DNA of 17,608 bases. It comes from an uncultured Clostridium sp. (lineage in GTDB: Bacteria; Bacillota; Clostridia; TANB77; CAG-508). How positions within the stretch are numbered: the stretch's first letter is position 1; every line of letters begins with the position of its first letter. Below are positions 7,761-15,388 of this stretch, in pieces. The notes below the pieces were generated by a model. The model made no database searches. It was not told the DNA's origin and was given only the letters and a program-made list of their open reading frames with translations. The translations under genes were made by a program, and so were the position numbers. The stretch is from positions 1 to 17,608 of the forward strand of contig CAMCHB010000012.1 in the NCBI GenBank assembly GCA_945874585.1, in the 5' to 3' direction.

Positions 7761-7931
7761 TTATCTTTCTTGTTGTTTTGTTTTTCCTTCTAATGGAATC
7801 ACAATTTCTTCGGTTTCACGATTTAATTGAATGGATTTGCTTGTCCTTGCTTTTAGTTTATCTTTCTCCACATCTACAAAACACATATTGATTTGAACAT
7901 CATCGAATTTTCTCTGTTTTGTTTCACTCAT
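7761..7931 (-). CDS. Small conserved-looking protein of unknown function (56 aa)
   Basis: A short charged protein, MSETKQRKFDDVQINMCFVD and onward, with no membrane segment, no signal peptide and one cysteine. I do not recognise it. The frame opens at ATG 7946, but the better start is ATG 7931, with GGGAGG 7 nt upstream. The earlier ATG overlaps the end of the preceding gene and has no site. It lies 14 nt after the 174-residue gene and 14 nt before the VirD4-like gene, so it is almost certainly co-transcribed and is a candidate partner or regulator of the coupling protein. The position, ribosome binding site and tight spacing support a real gene. Confidence 0.7.
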   Translation of the reverse strand: MSETKQRKFDDVQINMCFVDVEKDKLKARTSKSIQLNRETEEIVIPLEGKTKQQER

Positions 7932-7945
7932 CCTTTTACCTCCCA

Positions 7946-8470
7946 TTATTTACTTTTATCTTTAATTTCAAAAGCAAAATAACTTTTATATGGTTTTAGC
8001 TTACATTTGCCTTTCACTTCATTTGTATTTTCATCAAAGTATAAAGTAGGTTTGATTTCCTCTGCCGTTATTGGATCAATAATGGATATTGGTCGTTTTA
8101 AATTTGGTGTATAGTTAAATTCTTTATAAACAACTTCTTTATCGCTATACAAAGCCTTAAATTTCATTGGAATTGGTTTTTTGGAAATACGCACACGGTC
8201 ATCTTCCAAAATGCCTGTATTGACCACTACTTTTTCTTTACCAAAAGAAAAAATAACCAATTGATTTCCCATTGGAGAAGGGTTGTCTACAAAAAATGTT
8301 TTCTTTTTGTAATCGCCCACCATTTCTTCAATATATTCTAATCTTTCTACCGTATATTTCGGAGAATTTTTTGCCATTGCTCTTTCTGTTTTGTTCACTT
8401 GATAGATTACAGTGTTAACATCTTTTTGATCTGTGATACTAAAGTGCTTTCCCTGCAATTTCTCTTTCAT
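7946..8470 (-). CDS. Unrecognised 174-residue soluble protein, first gene of the VirD4-like unit
   Basis: The protein has no signal peptide and no membrane segment. It is rich in Lys and alternates beta-like strands (QLVIFSFGKEKVVVNTGI, YFAFEIKD), which suggests a mostly beta soluble fold. I do not recognise the family. The start ATG 8470 follows GAGGTG with a spacer made of eight T. It is the first gene downstream of a near-consensus promoter and is followed closely by the 56-residue gene and the VirD4-like ATPase. From context it could be a substrate adaptor, chaperone or accessory factor for the coupling protein, but nothing in its sequence proves this. Confidence 0.75.
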   Translation of the reverse strand: MKEKLQGKHFSITDQKDVNTVIYQVNKTERAMAKNSPKYTVERLEYIEEMVGDYKKKTFFVDNPSPMGNQLVIFSFGKEKVVVNTGILEDDRVRISKKPIPMKFKALYSDKEVVYKEFNYTPNLKRPISIIDPITAEEIKPTLYFDENTNEVKGKCKLKPYKSYFAFEIKDKSK

Positions 8471-8518
8471 AAAAAAAACACCTCATTTCAACTTTTTCAT
8501 TTGTAACACTCTATTTCT

Positions 8519-8547
8519 ATTATACTTGTTTTGCAAATTATTGTCAA
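8519..8547 (-). promoter_or_regulatory. Consensus promoter of the VirD4-like unit
   Basis: On the minus strand, TTGACA (8547-8542) and TATAAT (8524-8519) match the sigma-A consensus perfectly with a 17-nt spacer. It lies about 50 nt upstream of the first gene. A 9-bp inverted repeat (8499-8507 and 8551-8559) flanks the promoter symmetrically. Confidence 0.85.
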
Positions 8548-8588
8548 CTTGTTACAAATATTATGTATACCTAAAAATGCAGTTTTTT

Positions 8589-9482
8589 TTACTTTCTCGG
8601 ATCAAATTTTGAAATTTGTTCCATTTGTTCAAATAATTTCTTTTCAGCCTCTGTCAATTGTTTTGGTACTGCTATTTTGACATCTGCTACTAAATCTCCT
8701 CTACCACCTTTTCCATCTTTGTATCCTTTTTGTGGAATACGGATTTTTTCTCCACTTTGGATTCCTTCTGGTACATACACAGATACTTCATCATCAATCG
8801 ATGCAATTTTTACTCGTGTTCCCAAAGCAGCTTCCCATGGTGTTAAATATAGATTGGTGTTTATGTTAAAGCCATCTAGCGCAAATTTTTCATCATTTTG
8901 CACATTGATTTTAATAAACAAATCACCATTTTTTCCCCCGTTTTTGCCTTCTTTTCCCTGCGCAATAAGACGAAGTTTTTCGTGGTTTCGGATTCCGGCT
9001 GGAACTTCTACTAGAAAAGTTTTTAAGTTTCCTTCTACCGTTCTTAAAGATAATTTTTTCTGAACTCCATAAAAGGCTTCTTCAATGCTAACATTCATTT
9101 CGGTTTCTACATTGTCCCCTTTTATCATAGGTTCTTTTTTCTTTGGTGCTTCTTTCTTTTCTTCTCTTATGTTTCCAAAGAACATATCAAAAAAATCACT
9201 AAATGGTGAATCTGAATTTCTTCTACTTTCTTCAAATTCTTTTCTTTTTTTCTTACCCACATAATTATGCCACATACGATCGTATTTTCGTTTGGAAGAA
9301 GGATTGGATAAAACGCGATATGCTTCATTGATATCCTTAAATCGATCTTCTGAAAATTGATCGGCTGTATTGACATCTGGGTGATATTTTTTAGCGAGTT
9401 CTCGATATGCCTGTCTGATTTCATCGACATTAACACGATTTGTCTCTAGTTCCAAAATTCTATAATAATCTTTGAAAATCAT
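8589..9482 (-). CDS. DnaJ/CbpA-like Hsp40 co-chaperone without zinc finger
   Basis: A type II J-domain protein (297 residues) that stimulates DnaK ATPase and may bind unfolded clients. The J domain occupies about residues 4-70, with the essential HPD (34-36) in KKYHPDVNT and then FKDINEAYRVLSNPSSKRKYD. A Lys/Glu-rich linker containing FSDFFDMFFG (about 95-104) replaces the Gly/Phe region. The C-terminal substrate-binding domains (about 125-285) have VEVPAGIRNHEKLRL and VYVPEGIQSGEKIRIPQKG. The CxxCxGxG zinc-finger repeats of true DnaJ are absent. I chose ATG 9482, with a run of six G 7 nt upstream, rather than ATG 9500, which has no site. It is the CbpA-like paralogue rather than the dnaK-operon DnaJ. 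No heat-shock (CIRCE) element is seen. Confidence 0.88.
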   Translation of the reverse strand: MIFKDYYRILELETNRVNVDEIRQAYRELAKKYHPDVNTADQFSEDRFKDINEAYRVLSNPSSKRKYDRMWHNYVGKKKRKEFEESRRNSDSPFSDFFDMFFGNIREEKKEAPKKKEPMIKGDNVETEMNVSIEEAFYGVQKKLSLRTVEGNLKTFLVEVPAGIRNHEKLRLIAQGKEGKNGGKNGDLFIKINVQNDEKFALDGFNINTNLYLTPWEAALGTRVKIASIDDEVSVYVPEGIQSGEKIRIPQKGYKDGKGGRGDLVADVKIAVPKQLTEAEKKLFEQMEQISKFDPRK

Positions 9483-9553
9483 GCAAGAGCCCCCCACCAT
9501 TATTTCTTATTCAATTGTATTTCTCACGTAGTAACGCGCAAAATATTGGTTCT

Positions 9554-9583
9554 ATTATATCATACTTATCAATCATTTGTGAA
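9554..9583 (-). promoter_or_regulatory. Promoter of the DnaJ-like gene
   Basis: On the minus strand, TTCACA (9583-9578) and TATAAT (9559-9554) are 18 nt apart, about 70 nt upstream of the start codon. The -10 is perfect and the -35 matches 5 of 6. Confidence 0.55.
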
Positions 9584-9629
9584 GTTTTTCCGGAACAAAT
9601 AAGAAAATTTTCCTTTAATTTATTTTCCT

Positions 9630-10988
9630 TTATACGATTGCTTTTACAATTTCATCAAATTTCATGGAATGAGAAGCCTTGACTAAAATAACATCCCCTT
9701 CTTGTCGAATAGATTGAATTTTGTCAATAGCCTCTTGGTTTGAAGAACACTCATATACAGCTCCTAATTGCAAGTCTTTTGCCTTTTTAGCTATGTATTC
9801 TGCCTGTTTTCCAACTGTAATTAAAATAGCAATCTGATTTTTTTGTAGCACTGTTGCTATTTTTTCATGCAAAGCTTGACTATATTCGCCTAATTCCAAC
9901 ATATCACCAAGCACTGCAATTTTTCGTTTTCCTTGCATCGTATGCAAATATTCAATTCCTGCTTTTAACGAATCAAAGCTAGAATTATACGCATCATTGA
10001 TGATTTTTACCCCATCTTTTTCCACAATTTCCATACGTTTTTTGGTTAATTCCACATTTTGCAATCCTTGCTGAATTTTTTTCATACTGACTTGTAACTG
10101 ATCTGCTACCGCTATCGCACATAAACTATTATATACAAATGCCTTTCCTGGCAAATGCAATGTTATCTTTTCTTGGTTTACTTCATAGGTCGTTTCGTTT
10201 TCTGCAATGGAAACATTCTTTGCTTGATAATCACTTGGTTGCTCAATTCCATAAGTAACCACATGATACTGCTGGTTATGCTGCTTTCCCCATGCTTGTA
10301 ATAAATCATTATCTTCATTGATAACAATGGTTCCATCTTTCGGCATACCTTCTAATATTTCCATTTTCGCCTTTAAAATATTTTCACGAGAGCCCAAATT
10401 TCCAATATGGGTTGTTCCAATATTGGTAAAGGCCACCATTGTCGGATTGGCAATATTCGTCAAAACACGCATTTCGCCAAAATGATTCATTCCCATTTCA
10501 ACCACTAAAACATCTTCATCGGTTAAACTTAAAATGGTCAATGGAAGCCCTATATGATTGTTGTGATTTCCCTCTGTTTTGTAGACACGGTACTTGGTTG
10601 CTAGCACTCTTGCGATCAGATCTTTGGTACTTGTTTTTCCTACACTACCAGCTACTGCAATAACTGGAATAGAATAAAAACTGCGTTTCCAATGTGCCAA
10701 ATCCTGAATGGCTTTCAAGGTATCTGCTACTACTATTACATTATCATAATTTTGACAAGCAGCAGGATCTACTGTTTCTCCTACTATACATGCAATCGCA
10801 CCCTTTTCCATGGCCTCCTTGGCATACAAACTGCCATCAAAATTTTCTCCTTTTAAGCCTATATAAACATCCCCTTTTTGCAAGGTTCTTGTATCTTTGG
10901 AAAAATGCGTTAACACCTGTTTAGGATCTCCTTTTTCCATTTTTCCATGACATACCTCTATAACATCTGCTACTGTAATTTGTTTCAT
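9630..10988 (-). CDS. murF: UDP-N-acetylmuramoyl-tripeptide--D-alanyl-D-alanine ligase
   Basis: The last cytoplasmic Mur ligase (452 residues), joining D-Ala-D-Ala to the UDP-MurNAc tripeptide with ATP to complete the peptidoglycan stem peptide. Domain 1 (1-100) contains STRT-like DTRTLQKGDVYIGLKGENFDG. The ATP-binding P-loop is GSVGKTST (114-121). KTEGNHNNHIGLPL (about 137-150) and VVEMGMNHFGEM (about 163-174) are MurF hallmarks. The C-terminal domain carries INDAYNSS and AVLGDMLELGEYS, also diagnostic. Length equals typical MurF (about 450-460). ATG 10988 follows AAGGAGG by 6 nt. It is transcribed from its own promoter, which overlaps the terminator of the preceding gene. No ddl or mraY is adjacent. 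Confidence 0.96.
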   Translation of the reverse strand: MKQITVADVIEVCHGKMEKGDPKQVLTHFSKDTRTLQKGDVYIGLKGENFDGSLYAKEAMEKGAIACIVGETVDPAACQNYDNVIVVADTLKAIQDLAHWKRSFYSIPVIAVAGSVGKTSTKDLIARVLATKYRVYKTEGNHNNHIGLPLTILSLTDEDVLVVEMGMNHFGEMRVLTNIANPTMVAFTNIGTTHIGNLGSRENILKAKMEILEGMPKDGTIVINEDNDLLQAWGKQHNQQYHVVTYGIEQPSDYQAKNVSIAENETTYEVNQEKITLHLPGKAFVYNSLCAIAVADQLQVSMKKIQQGLQNVELTKKRMEIVEKDGVKIINDAYNSSFDSLKAGIEYLHTMQGKRKIAVLGDMLELGEYSQALHEKIATVLQKNQIAILITVGKQAEYIAKKAKDLQLGAVYECSSNQEAIDKIQSIRQEGDVILVKASHSMKFDEIVKAIV

Positions 10989-11066
10989 TCGAATCCTCCT
11001 TCTTCTTATAATCTCTCATATGTATGTATTTACTTGAATTTTAGTTCCTTTAATTTTTTCCTTTTT

Positions 11067-11095
11067 ATTATATCATAAAAAAGAACAATTCTCAA
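11067..11095 (-). promoter_or_regulatory. Promoter of murF, overlapping a terminator
   Basis: On the minus strand, TTGAGA (11095-11090) and TATAAT (11072-11067) are 17 nt apart. The -35 and spacer are formed by the 3' arm of the terminator hairpin, and the -10 follows its U tract. Confidence 0.65.
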
Positions 11096-11126
11096 ATTCT
11101 TTTACGAATTGAGAACTGTTCTTTTT
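11078..11126. terminator. Terminator after the 340-residue unknown gene
   Basis: An inverted repeat of about 21 bp has arms 11078-11099 and 11106-11126, with one bulge, one mismatch and a 6-nt loop. Read on the minus strand it ends in TTTTTT, 40 nt after the upstream gene's stop. T's on the plus side make it potentially bidirectional. Confidence 0.85.
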
Positions 11127-11165
11127 CAGATTAGTTAACCTTTTTGACTCGTACATTTTTTAAAT

Positions 11166-12188
11166 CTACCACAAAATGTCATCTCCAAACCTTGTGTACC
11201 AGAGTGGTTGATTGGAATCCAGAATTTGCGGTTTTAATCTTGATTTTTCATAAATAGCTTCAATTGCCGTTCTTGCTTCTAAGAAAATTTCCAAATTAGG
11301 AACCTCTTTTCCTTTCACGGTTGGATCATTTCCTTGCCAGATATTGATAATGGGAAAACGGTTAGTAACGGTTAATAAAGATCTCATACCCATTTTCAGG
11401 TTTTCTAAATCATCTATACCCACTAAATACGTATAGTTAACCGTCCAATCTTGTTGCAAAGCCATAGCCATAATTTCCTTGCTTTGGGATAAGCTTAGCC
11501 GTTTTTTGCCAATTTCCAAATTAGTGGATTTGCCATGAAAATAATCTAATTGAAAACAATAGGAAAAGTTTTCGATATTTTCTAATTTCTTCATAGCCTC
11601 TTCCGAACGAAGTTGATTGCCTAGATACATCAATTCGCCACAAAAATTTAATTTTTGAGCTCTTGCATAAACTTGCAAAATATATTGTACCAAGGAATTT
11701 TCATTGGGCCAATTTTTTTGCTTAATGATAATTTTTTGCAAACTACTTAAATCAATTTGTTCATAGTGATCCATCCAAGCATCAAAATTCTTGTGAATCC
11801 ATTGTAAAATTCCAATATCCACAATATTGGAGGTAGGATCCATATGCTCCACGCGGAATAAATAATCTGGTAATGTCAGCACTGCTCCATTTTCTTTAAC
11901 ATCGTACAAATCGCTTTTTTCTCCTTCAATATTTTCGACACGTGCCATTACCTGTCTGTCGTAATAGAGAAAGCCATTTTTGATACGATATTTCGTGTTT
12001 TTCCGAATAGGAATTGCACAAAAGAATGGAAAATCTTGTCCAAATAGCAATCGAACATACATCCGAACTCGATCTGTATCAACATCCATATTCACTCCAC
12101 TAATATTGATGTCAATTAGCAGAATATCTTCAGTTGGAACATAGAAGCGATCGGTTAATTGAAATAAATCCTTTAGCTGTCTCATCAT
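11166..12188 (-). CDS. Unrecognised 340-residue protein with faint radical-SAM-like barrel features
   Basis: I do not recognise this family. The protein is soluble, with no signal peptide or membrane helix. The second half reads like a TIM-barrel of the biotin-synthase-like radical SAM type: KIIIKQKNW, LNFCGELMYLG, a segment ending GKKRLSLSQSKEIMAMALQQ, then NYTYLVGIDDLENLKMGMRSL and a C-terminal RTAIEAIYE. However, no CxxxCxxC cluster motif exists; the only cysteines are isolated (FFCA, NFCG, SYCF). If the fold is right, it has lost the iron-sulfur site. The frame opens at ATG 12215, but GGAGGAG sits 7-8 nt before ATG 12188, which I take as start (MMRQLKDLF). It has a consensus promoter directly after ypeB and its own terminator. 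It contains two in-frame CGG codons, which are otherwise almost absent in this window. Confidence 0.8.
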   Translation of the reverse strand: MMRQLKDLFQLTDRFYVPTEDILLIDINISGVNMDVDTDRVRMYVRLLFGQDFPFFCAIPIRKNTKYRIKNGFLYYDRQVMARVENIEGEKSDLYDVKENGAVLTLPDYLFRVEHMDPTSNIVDIGILQWIHKNFDAWMDHYEQIDLSSLQKIIIKQKNWPNENSLVQYILQVYARAQKLNFCGELMYLGNQLRSEEAMKKLENIENFSYCFQLDYFHGKSTNLEIGKKRLSLSQSKEIMAMALQQDWTVNYTYLVGIDDLENLKMGMRSLLTVTNRFPIINIWQGNDPTVKGKEVPNLEIFLEARTAIEAIYEKSRLKPQILDSNQPLWYTRFGDDILW

Positions 12189-12235
12189 AGTTGTCTCCTC
12201 CGTTTCAATGTACAAATAATAAAAAAGATATCTCT

Positions 12236-12263
12236 ATTATATCATATTTCATTTTTATGTCAA
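12236..12263 (-). promoter_or_regulatory. Promoter of the 340-residue unknown gene
   Basis: On the minus strand, TTGACA (12263-12258) and TATAAT (12241-12236) are both perfect, 16 nt apart. The -35 starts 4 nt after the ypeB stop, so vegetative transcription of this gene can be independent of the sporulation operon upstream. Confidence 0.75.
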
Positions 12264-12266
12264 CTG

Positions 12267-13625
12267 CTACATGGTCAAAGTACCATTTGGCATATGTTCT
12301 ACCAATAAACTATTTTCTTCTTTTCCATTTTCAACATTCATATAAACTAAAAACTCATTTTCTCCAATTTTTCCTTTAAATTCCCAACATAAAATTTCAG
12401 TTCCCCAATCAGTTGGTATAACAGCTAGTCTTTCGCTTTCTATTTGCAAAGACGGATTTAAGGTCTTTTTTGCTGTTTTCGCATCGATTTTAACTTTTGT
12501 TACATCTCTTATGGTATGAGAATTTAAATAACCAGTTGATTCCACTCCTAAAATTTCTCCATTATCCAAGGCTACTTTTACCTTAATTAAATCTGGATAC
12601 ATAATCACATTGTCTTGTTGGTAAGCATAGTTAATGGTTAAAACACCATCTTGTTGAATATAATAAGTTTCTTTCATATTGGGAAATCCATGATTGGTTA
12701 AATAATAATTTCCAATGGTGACCGCTTCCTCTTGTGAAACAGCTTCTGCTTCTACATTACGATTTTCGTTCATGGCTACTACCATACCACCTTTTTTGGA
12801 AATGGATATGGTAACAGTTTCTTTCTCATTTCCCTTCAAACGTACCGTAAAATCATAACATGGGATTTTTCCATTTTCCACAAATCCCTGTGAATCGATT
12901 GCTTCTACACGATCCTTTCCGATCCATTCACTTGCCTTTTCTTTGGCTGTTTCTTCTCCAATTTCTTGATTTCCTAATGCTTTCATTTGCCCTTCATTCG
13001 CATGCTCCGAATAGGCTCCATCGTAAATAAGACCTGCGTATTGTTCAAAATTTTTGTTAATATTACTAAATAAATCATTTTTGATATTGCTTACCTGTTG
13101 TGCTAACTGCGGTTTTCGATTTTGAGTAAAGTCCTTCCATGATACTTTTCCATTTGTCATATCAGTTGACAATTGAGTTAAGGAATTACCCAATTCAACA
13201 CTATATTGATGCAATTGCTCCAATTGTTTTAAATCATCTTCTGTTAATGATTCTTGTTTCATATTCTTACGGGATAAAGAATAACTATAATCACTAACTT
13301 GATTCAAAAATTTCTGAGTACTCAATAATTCTTGATTCTCAACCGGTAATTGTGCCAAATAGCTACTTGCCAAATTGGCTTCTCTCCATACATTGGTCAA
13401 TGTCATTGCCCCATGTTCTGGTGATGTGGACAACAAGGATTTAGCTAAATAGCTTTCCACATTTTGTACATAGTCAATCACCTCATAAAGAGCCATATTA
13501 TAACCATTTTCTGTTGCTAATACATATTTCTTTTGCTTCTGATACATCCCATATCCCAGGACAACACATACAATGGCCAGAATTGCTAATAATACATAGA
13601 CTAAATTCACTTTTCTTTTTTTCAC
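12267..13625 (-). CDS. ypeB: Germination protein YpeB
   Basis: YpeB (452 residues) is a spore inner-membrane/cortex protein required for stability and localisation of the cortex-lytic enzyme SleB. Visible features: an N-terminal membrane anchor at about 8-27 (VYVLLAILAIVCVVLGYG); a helical YpeB region with DYVQNVESYLAKSLLS and LTNVWREANLASSYLAQLP; and C-terminal PepSY-like repeats (EKASEWIG, VTIGNYYLTNHGFPNM and following). Length matches Bacillus YpeB (about 450). The start codon is GTG 13625, with AAGGAGG 7 nt upstream. It follows sleB by 16 nt, the standard sleB-ypeB operon. Its presence means the organism forms endospores. Confidence 0.93.
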   Translation of the reverse strand: MKKRKVNLVYVLLAILAIVCVVLGYGMYQKQKKYVLATENGYNMALYEVIDYVQNVESYLAKSLLSTSPEHGAMTLTNVWREANLASSYLAQLPVENQELLSTQKFLNQVSDYSYSLSRKNMKQESLTEDDLKQLEQLHQYSVELGNSLTQLSTDMTNGKVSWKDFTQNRKPQLAQQVSNIKNDLFSNINKNFEQYAGLIYDGAYSEHANEGQMKALGNQEIGEETAKEKASEWIGKDRVEAIDSQGFVENGKIPCYDFTVRLKGNEKETVTISISKKGGMVVAMNENRNVEAEAVSQEEAVTIGNYYLTNHGFPNMKETYYIQQDGVLTINYAYQQDNVIMYPDLIKVKVALDNGEILGVESTGYLNSHTIRDVTKVKIDAKTAKKTLNPSLQIESERLAVIPTDWGTEILCWEFKGKIGENEFLVYMNVENGKEENSLLVEHMPNGTLTM

Positions 13626-13641
13626 AATCTTTCCTCCTTAC

Positions 13642-14115
13642 TTATTTACAAAAACGATGTTTTCCAATTACTTTTACCAATGGTCTAGACCAAATCCATT
13701 TGTTGGTAGCTGTATTGGGATTAAAATAATAAATACATCCATTGGTTGGATCCCATCCATTCATCGCATCTCGTGCAGCCTTATAAACGGTAGAATTTTT
13801 GCTGATTGGCTGATTGATTTGCCCATCTGATACGGCAGTAAAAGCTCCCTTTTCATAAATAACACCTGCTACCGTATTCGGAAAACTAGAGCTTTTGACA
13901 CGATTTAAAATAACGGCACCAACTGCTACTTGTCCTTCATATGGTTCACCTCTTGCTTCCCCGTTGATCGCACGCGCCATCAATTGAAGGTCAGAATCAC
14001 TGTAACTGGATTTTGCTGCATAAACACTTCCACTTTTTTCTCCTTGTGTCCAATAAATTCCTATCCCTACAGCAATCATCGTGATAGCCAATATACCTAT
14101 CCCAAATTTTTTCAC
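13642..14115 (-). CDS. sleB: Spore cortex-lytic enzyme SleB-type cell wall hydrolase (short form)
   Basis: A lytic transglycosylase (157 residues) that degrades muramic-delta-lactam spore cortex during germination. A signal or anchor helix spans about 4-22 and the catalytic Hydrolase_2 domain about 38-157. The key INGEARGEPYEGQVAVGAV has the catalytic Glu at about 53. AVILNRVKSSSFPNTVAGVIYE and the C-terminal aromatic-rich segment follow, as in SleB/CwlJ. The N-terminal peptidoglycan-binding domain of Bacillus SleB is absent, so this is a CwlJ-length form with a secretion signal. The start codon is GTG 14115, with GAGGAGG 5 nt upstream. Pairing with ypeB supports the SleB assignment. Confidence 0.9.
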   Translation of the reverse strand: MKKFGIGILAITMIAVGIGIYWTQGEKSGSVYAAKSSYSDSDLQLMARAINGEARGEPYEGQVAVGAVILNRVKSSSFPNTVAGVIYEKGAFTAVSDGQINQPISKNSTVYKAARDAMNGWDPTNGCIYYFNPNTATNKWIWSRPLVKVIGKHRFCK

Positions 14116-14146
14116 GATTGCCTCCTCTTTTCTATTTTCTCATGTC

Positions 14147-14175
14147 TAGTTTGTATATTTTTTTGAAAAATATAC
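14147..14175 (-). promoter_or_regulatory. Forespore-type (sigma-G-like) promoter of sleB-ypeB
   Basis: On the minus strand, GTATA (14175-14171) and CAAACTA (14153-14147) are 17 nt apart, about 30 nt before the sleB start. This resembles the sigma-G pattern (GnATR, 17-18 nt, CATnnTA) with one -10 mismatch. Forespore control of sleB is known in Bacillus; the match here is inference. Confidence 0.45.
14153..14175. repeat. 23-bp perfect palindrome in the sleB upstream region
   Basis: Arms 14153-14162 and 14166-14175 (10 bp, perfect) surround a 3-nt centre. It spans exactly from the sleB -10 edge to its -35, and lies 22 nt before the divergent -10 at 14197, so it could be an operator. Confidence 0.6.
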
Positions 14176-14196
14176 TGTTTTTCCTAAATTTTATGA

Positions 14197-14202
14197 TATA
14201 AT
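14197..14202 (+). promoter_or_regulatory. Probable -10 element of the glycosyltransferase gene
   Basis: A TATAAT lies 37 nt upstream of the start codon. No good -35 is found at 16-18 nt. Only the -10 is supported. Confidence 0.4.
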
Positions 14203-14238
14203 ACAAAGGACAAAATGTAAAAATGAATGGAGAATTTT

Positions 14239-15369
14239 ATGGAAAATAAAAAAGTGCTTATATTCTATGGTTCTTATGGTGCTGGACATCTTTCAGCCGC
14301 TAGATCCATTCAAGAATATATCGATGCGCAATATCCCAATATTCAAACACAATTAGTGGATACCATTGAATATATTAACAAAACCTTCAATAAGATTTCT
14401 GTTAAAACCTATGATCAAATTTCTCGAAAAGCACCTTGGGTCTGGAAAAAAGTCTATTACGATTCTGGCAAATGGCCTATTAAAAATATTAGCCAAACAG
14501 CCAATGACTTACTAGCCTATAAACTGTACAAGCTAATTGATGCCTACCAACCAGATATCATCATCTGTACACATTTTTTCCCATCTCAAATGTGTGCCAT
14601 TTTGAAAGAGAAAGGAAAAATACATTGCCGTTTAGCAACTGTTTTAACCGATTATGCTCCACATGAACAATGGCTTGTCCATCACGAGTATGTCGATGAC
14701 TACTTTGTTGCTCATAAAGGTATGATTTCTGATTTGGTCAAGTGTGGTGTTGATGCATCAAAAATTCATGCCACCGGAATTCCACTTTCCCATAAATTTT
14801 TGATGCATTATGATAAACAAGCCATCTTAAAAGAATTTAATTTAAAACCAGATAAACCGATTGTTTTGTTTTTTGCTGGTGGTAGTTCTCATGTAGCACG
14901 TGGAACCAGTAGTGACATTTTTCAATCTTTTCTACATTCCTTTCCTAATGTTCAAATTTTGACCATTACAGGGAAAAGCAATCAGCTAAAAAAGGAATTT
15001 GACGAATTGGTTTTGTACAATCATCGTGAAGATAATATAAAAGTTTTAAAATTTACTAATCAAGTCCCTCAACTAATGAGTGTATCTGATATTGTCATCA
15101 CCAAACCAGGCGGGCTTACCACAACAGAAAGTTTGGCATCTGGTTTACCAATTATTGTGATTGATCCAATTCCAGGTCAAGAAGAAGAAAACGCTACTTT
15201 TCTAGAAAAAAATGGAGCTGCCATTTGGCTAAAAAAAGGGGATCATGTTTCCGAAATTTTATCCAACTTGTTTGCTTCTCCTGATAAAATAAAACAAATG
15301 AAAATCAAAGCAAAACTTCTTGCTAAGAAAAATTCTACCAAAGATATTTGTGAAACTGTATTAAGATAA
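14239..15369 (+). CDS. Glycolipid glycosyltransferase (UgtP / MGDG synthase family, GT28)
   Basis: A peripheral membrane glycosyltransferase (376 residues) of the family that transfers glucose or galactose from a UDP-sugar to diacylglycerol. It makes membrane glycolipids and, in Bacillus, the lipoteichoic acid anchor. The N-terminal domain begins KVLIFYGSYGAGHLSAARSI, matching the MGDG-synthase N-terminal motif (GxGH). TVLTDYAPHEQWL follows at about 135-147. The C-terminal domain has LFFAGGSS and the donor-binding ITKPGGLTTTESLASGLPII, then DPIPGQEEENATFL, characteristic of GT28. I chose ATG 14239 because GGAG sits 6 nt upstream. The same frame extends to ATG 14227, but that codon contains the ribosome binding site. 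Length matches UgtP (about 380). Which sugar is used cannot be read from the sequence. Confidence 0.92.
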   Translation: MENKKVLIFYGSYGAGHLSAARSIQEYIDAQYPNIQTQLVDTIEYINKTFNKISVKTYDQISRKAPWVWKKVYYDSGKWPIKNISQTANDLLAYKLYKLIDAYQPDIIICTHFFPSQMCAILKEKGKIHCRLATVLTDYAPHEQWLVHHEYVDDYFVAHKGMISDLVKCGVDASKIHATGIPLSHKFLMHYDKQAILKEFNLKPDKPIVLFFAGGSSHVARGTSSDIFQSFLHSFPNVQILTITGKSNQLKKEFDELVLYNHREDNIKVLKFTNQVPQLMSVSDIVITKPGGLTTTESLASGLPIIVIDPIPGQEEENATFLEKNGAAIWLKKGDHVSEILSNLFASPDKIKQMKIKAKLLAKKNSTKDICETVLR

Positions 15370-15388
15370 TGCGAGGTGAATTTTTACA

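Noticed and set aside
8571..8590. Short A/T stem as terminator of the DnaJ-like gene
   Set aside because: Only about 5 A-T pairs; too weak to support a call.
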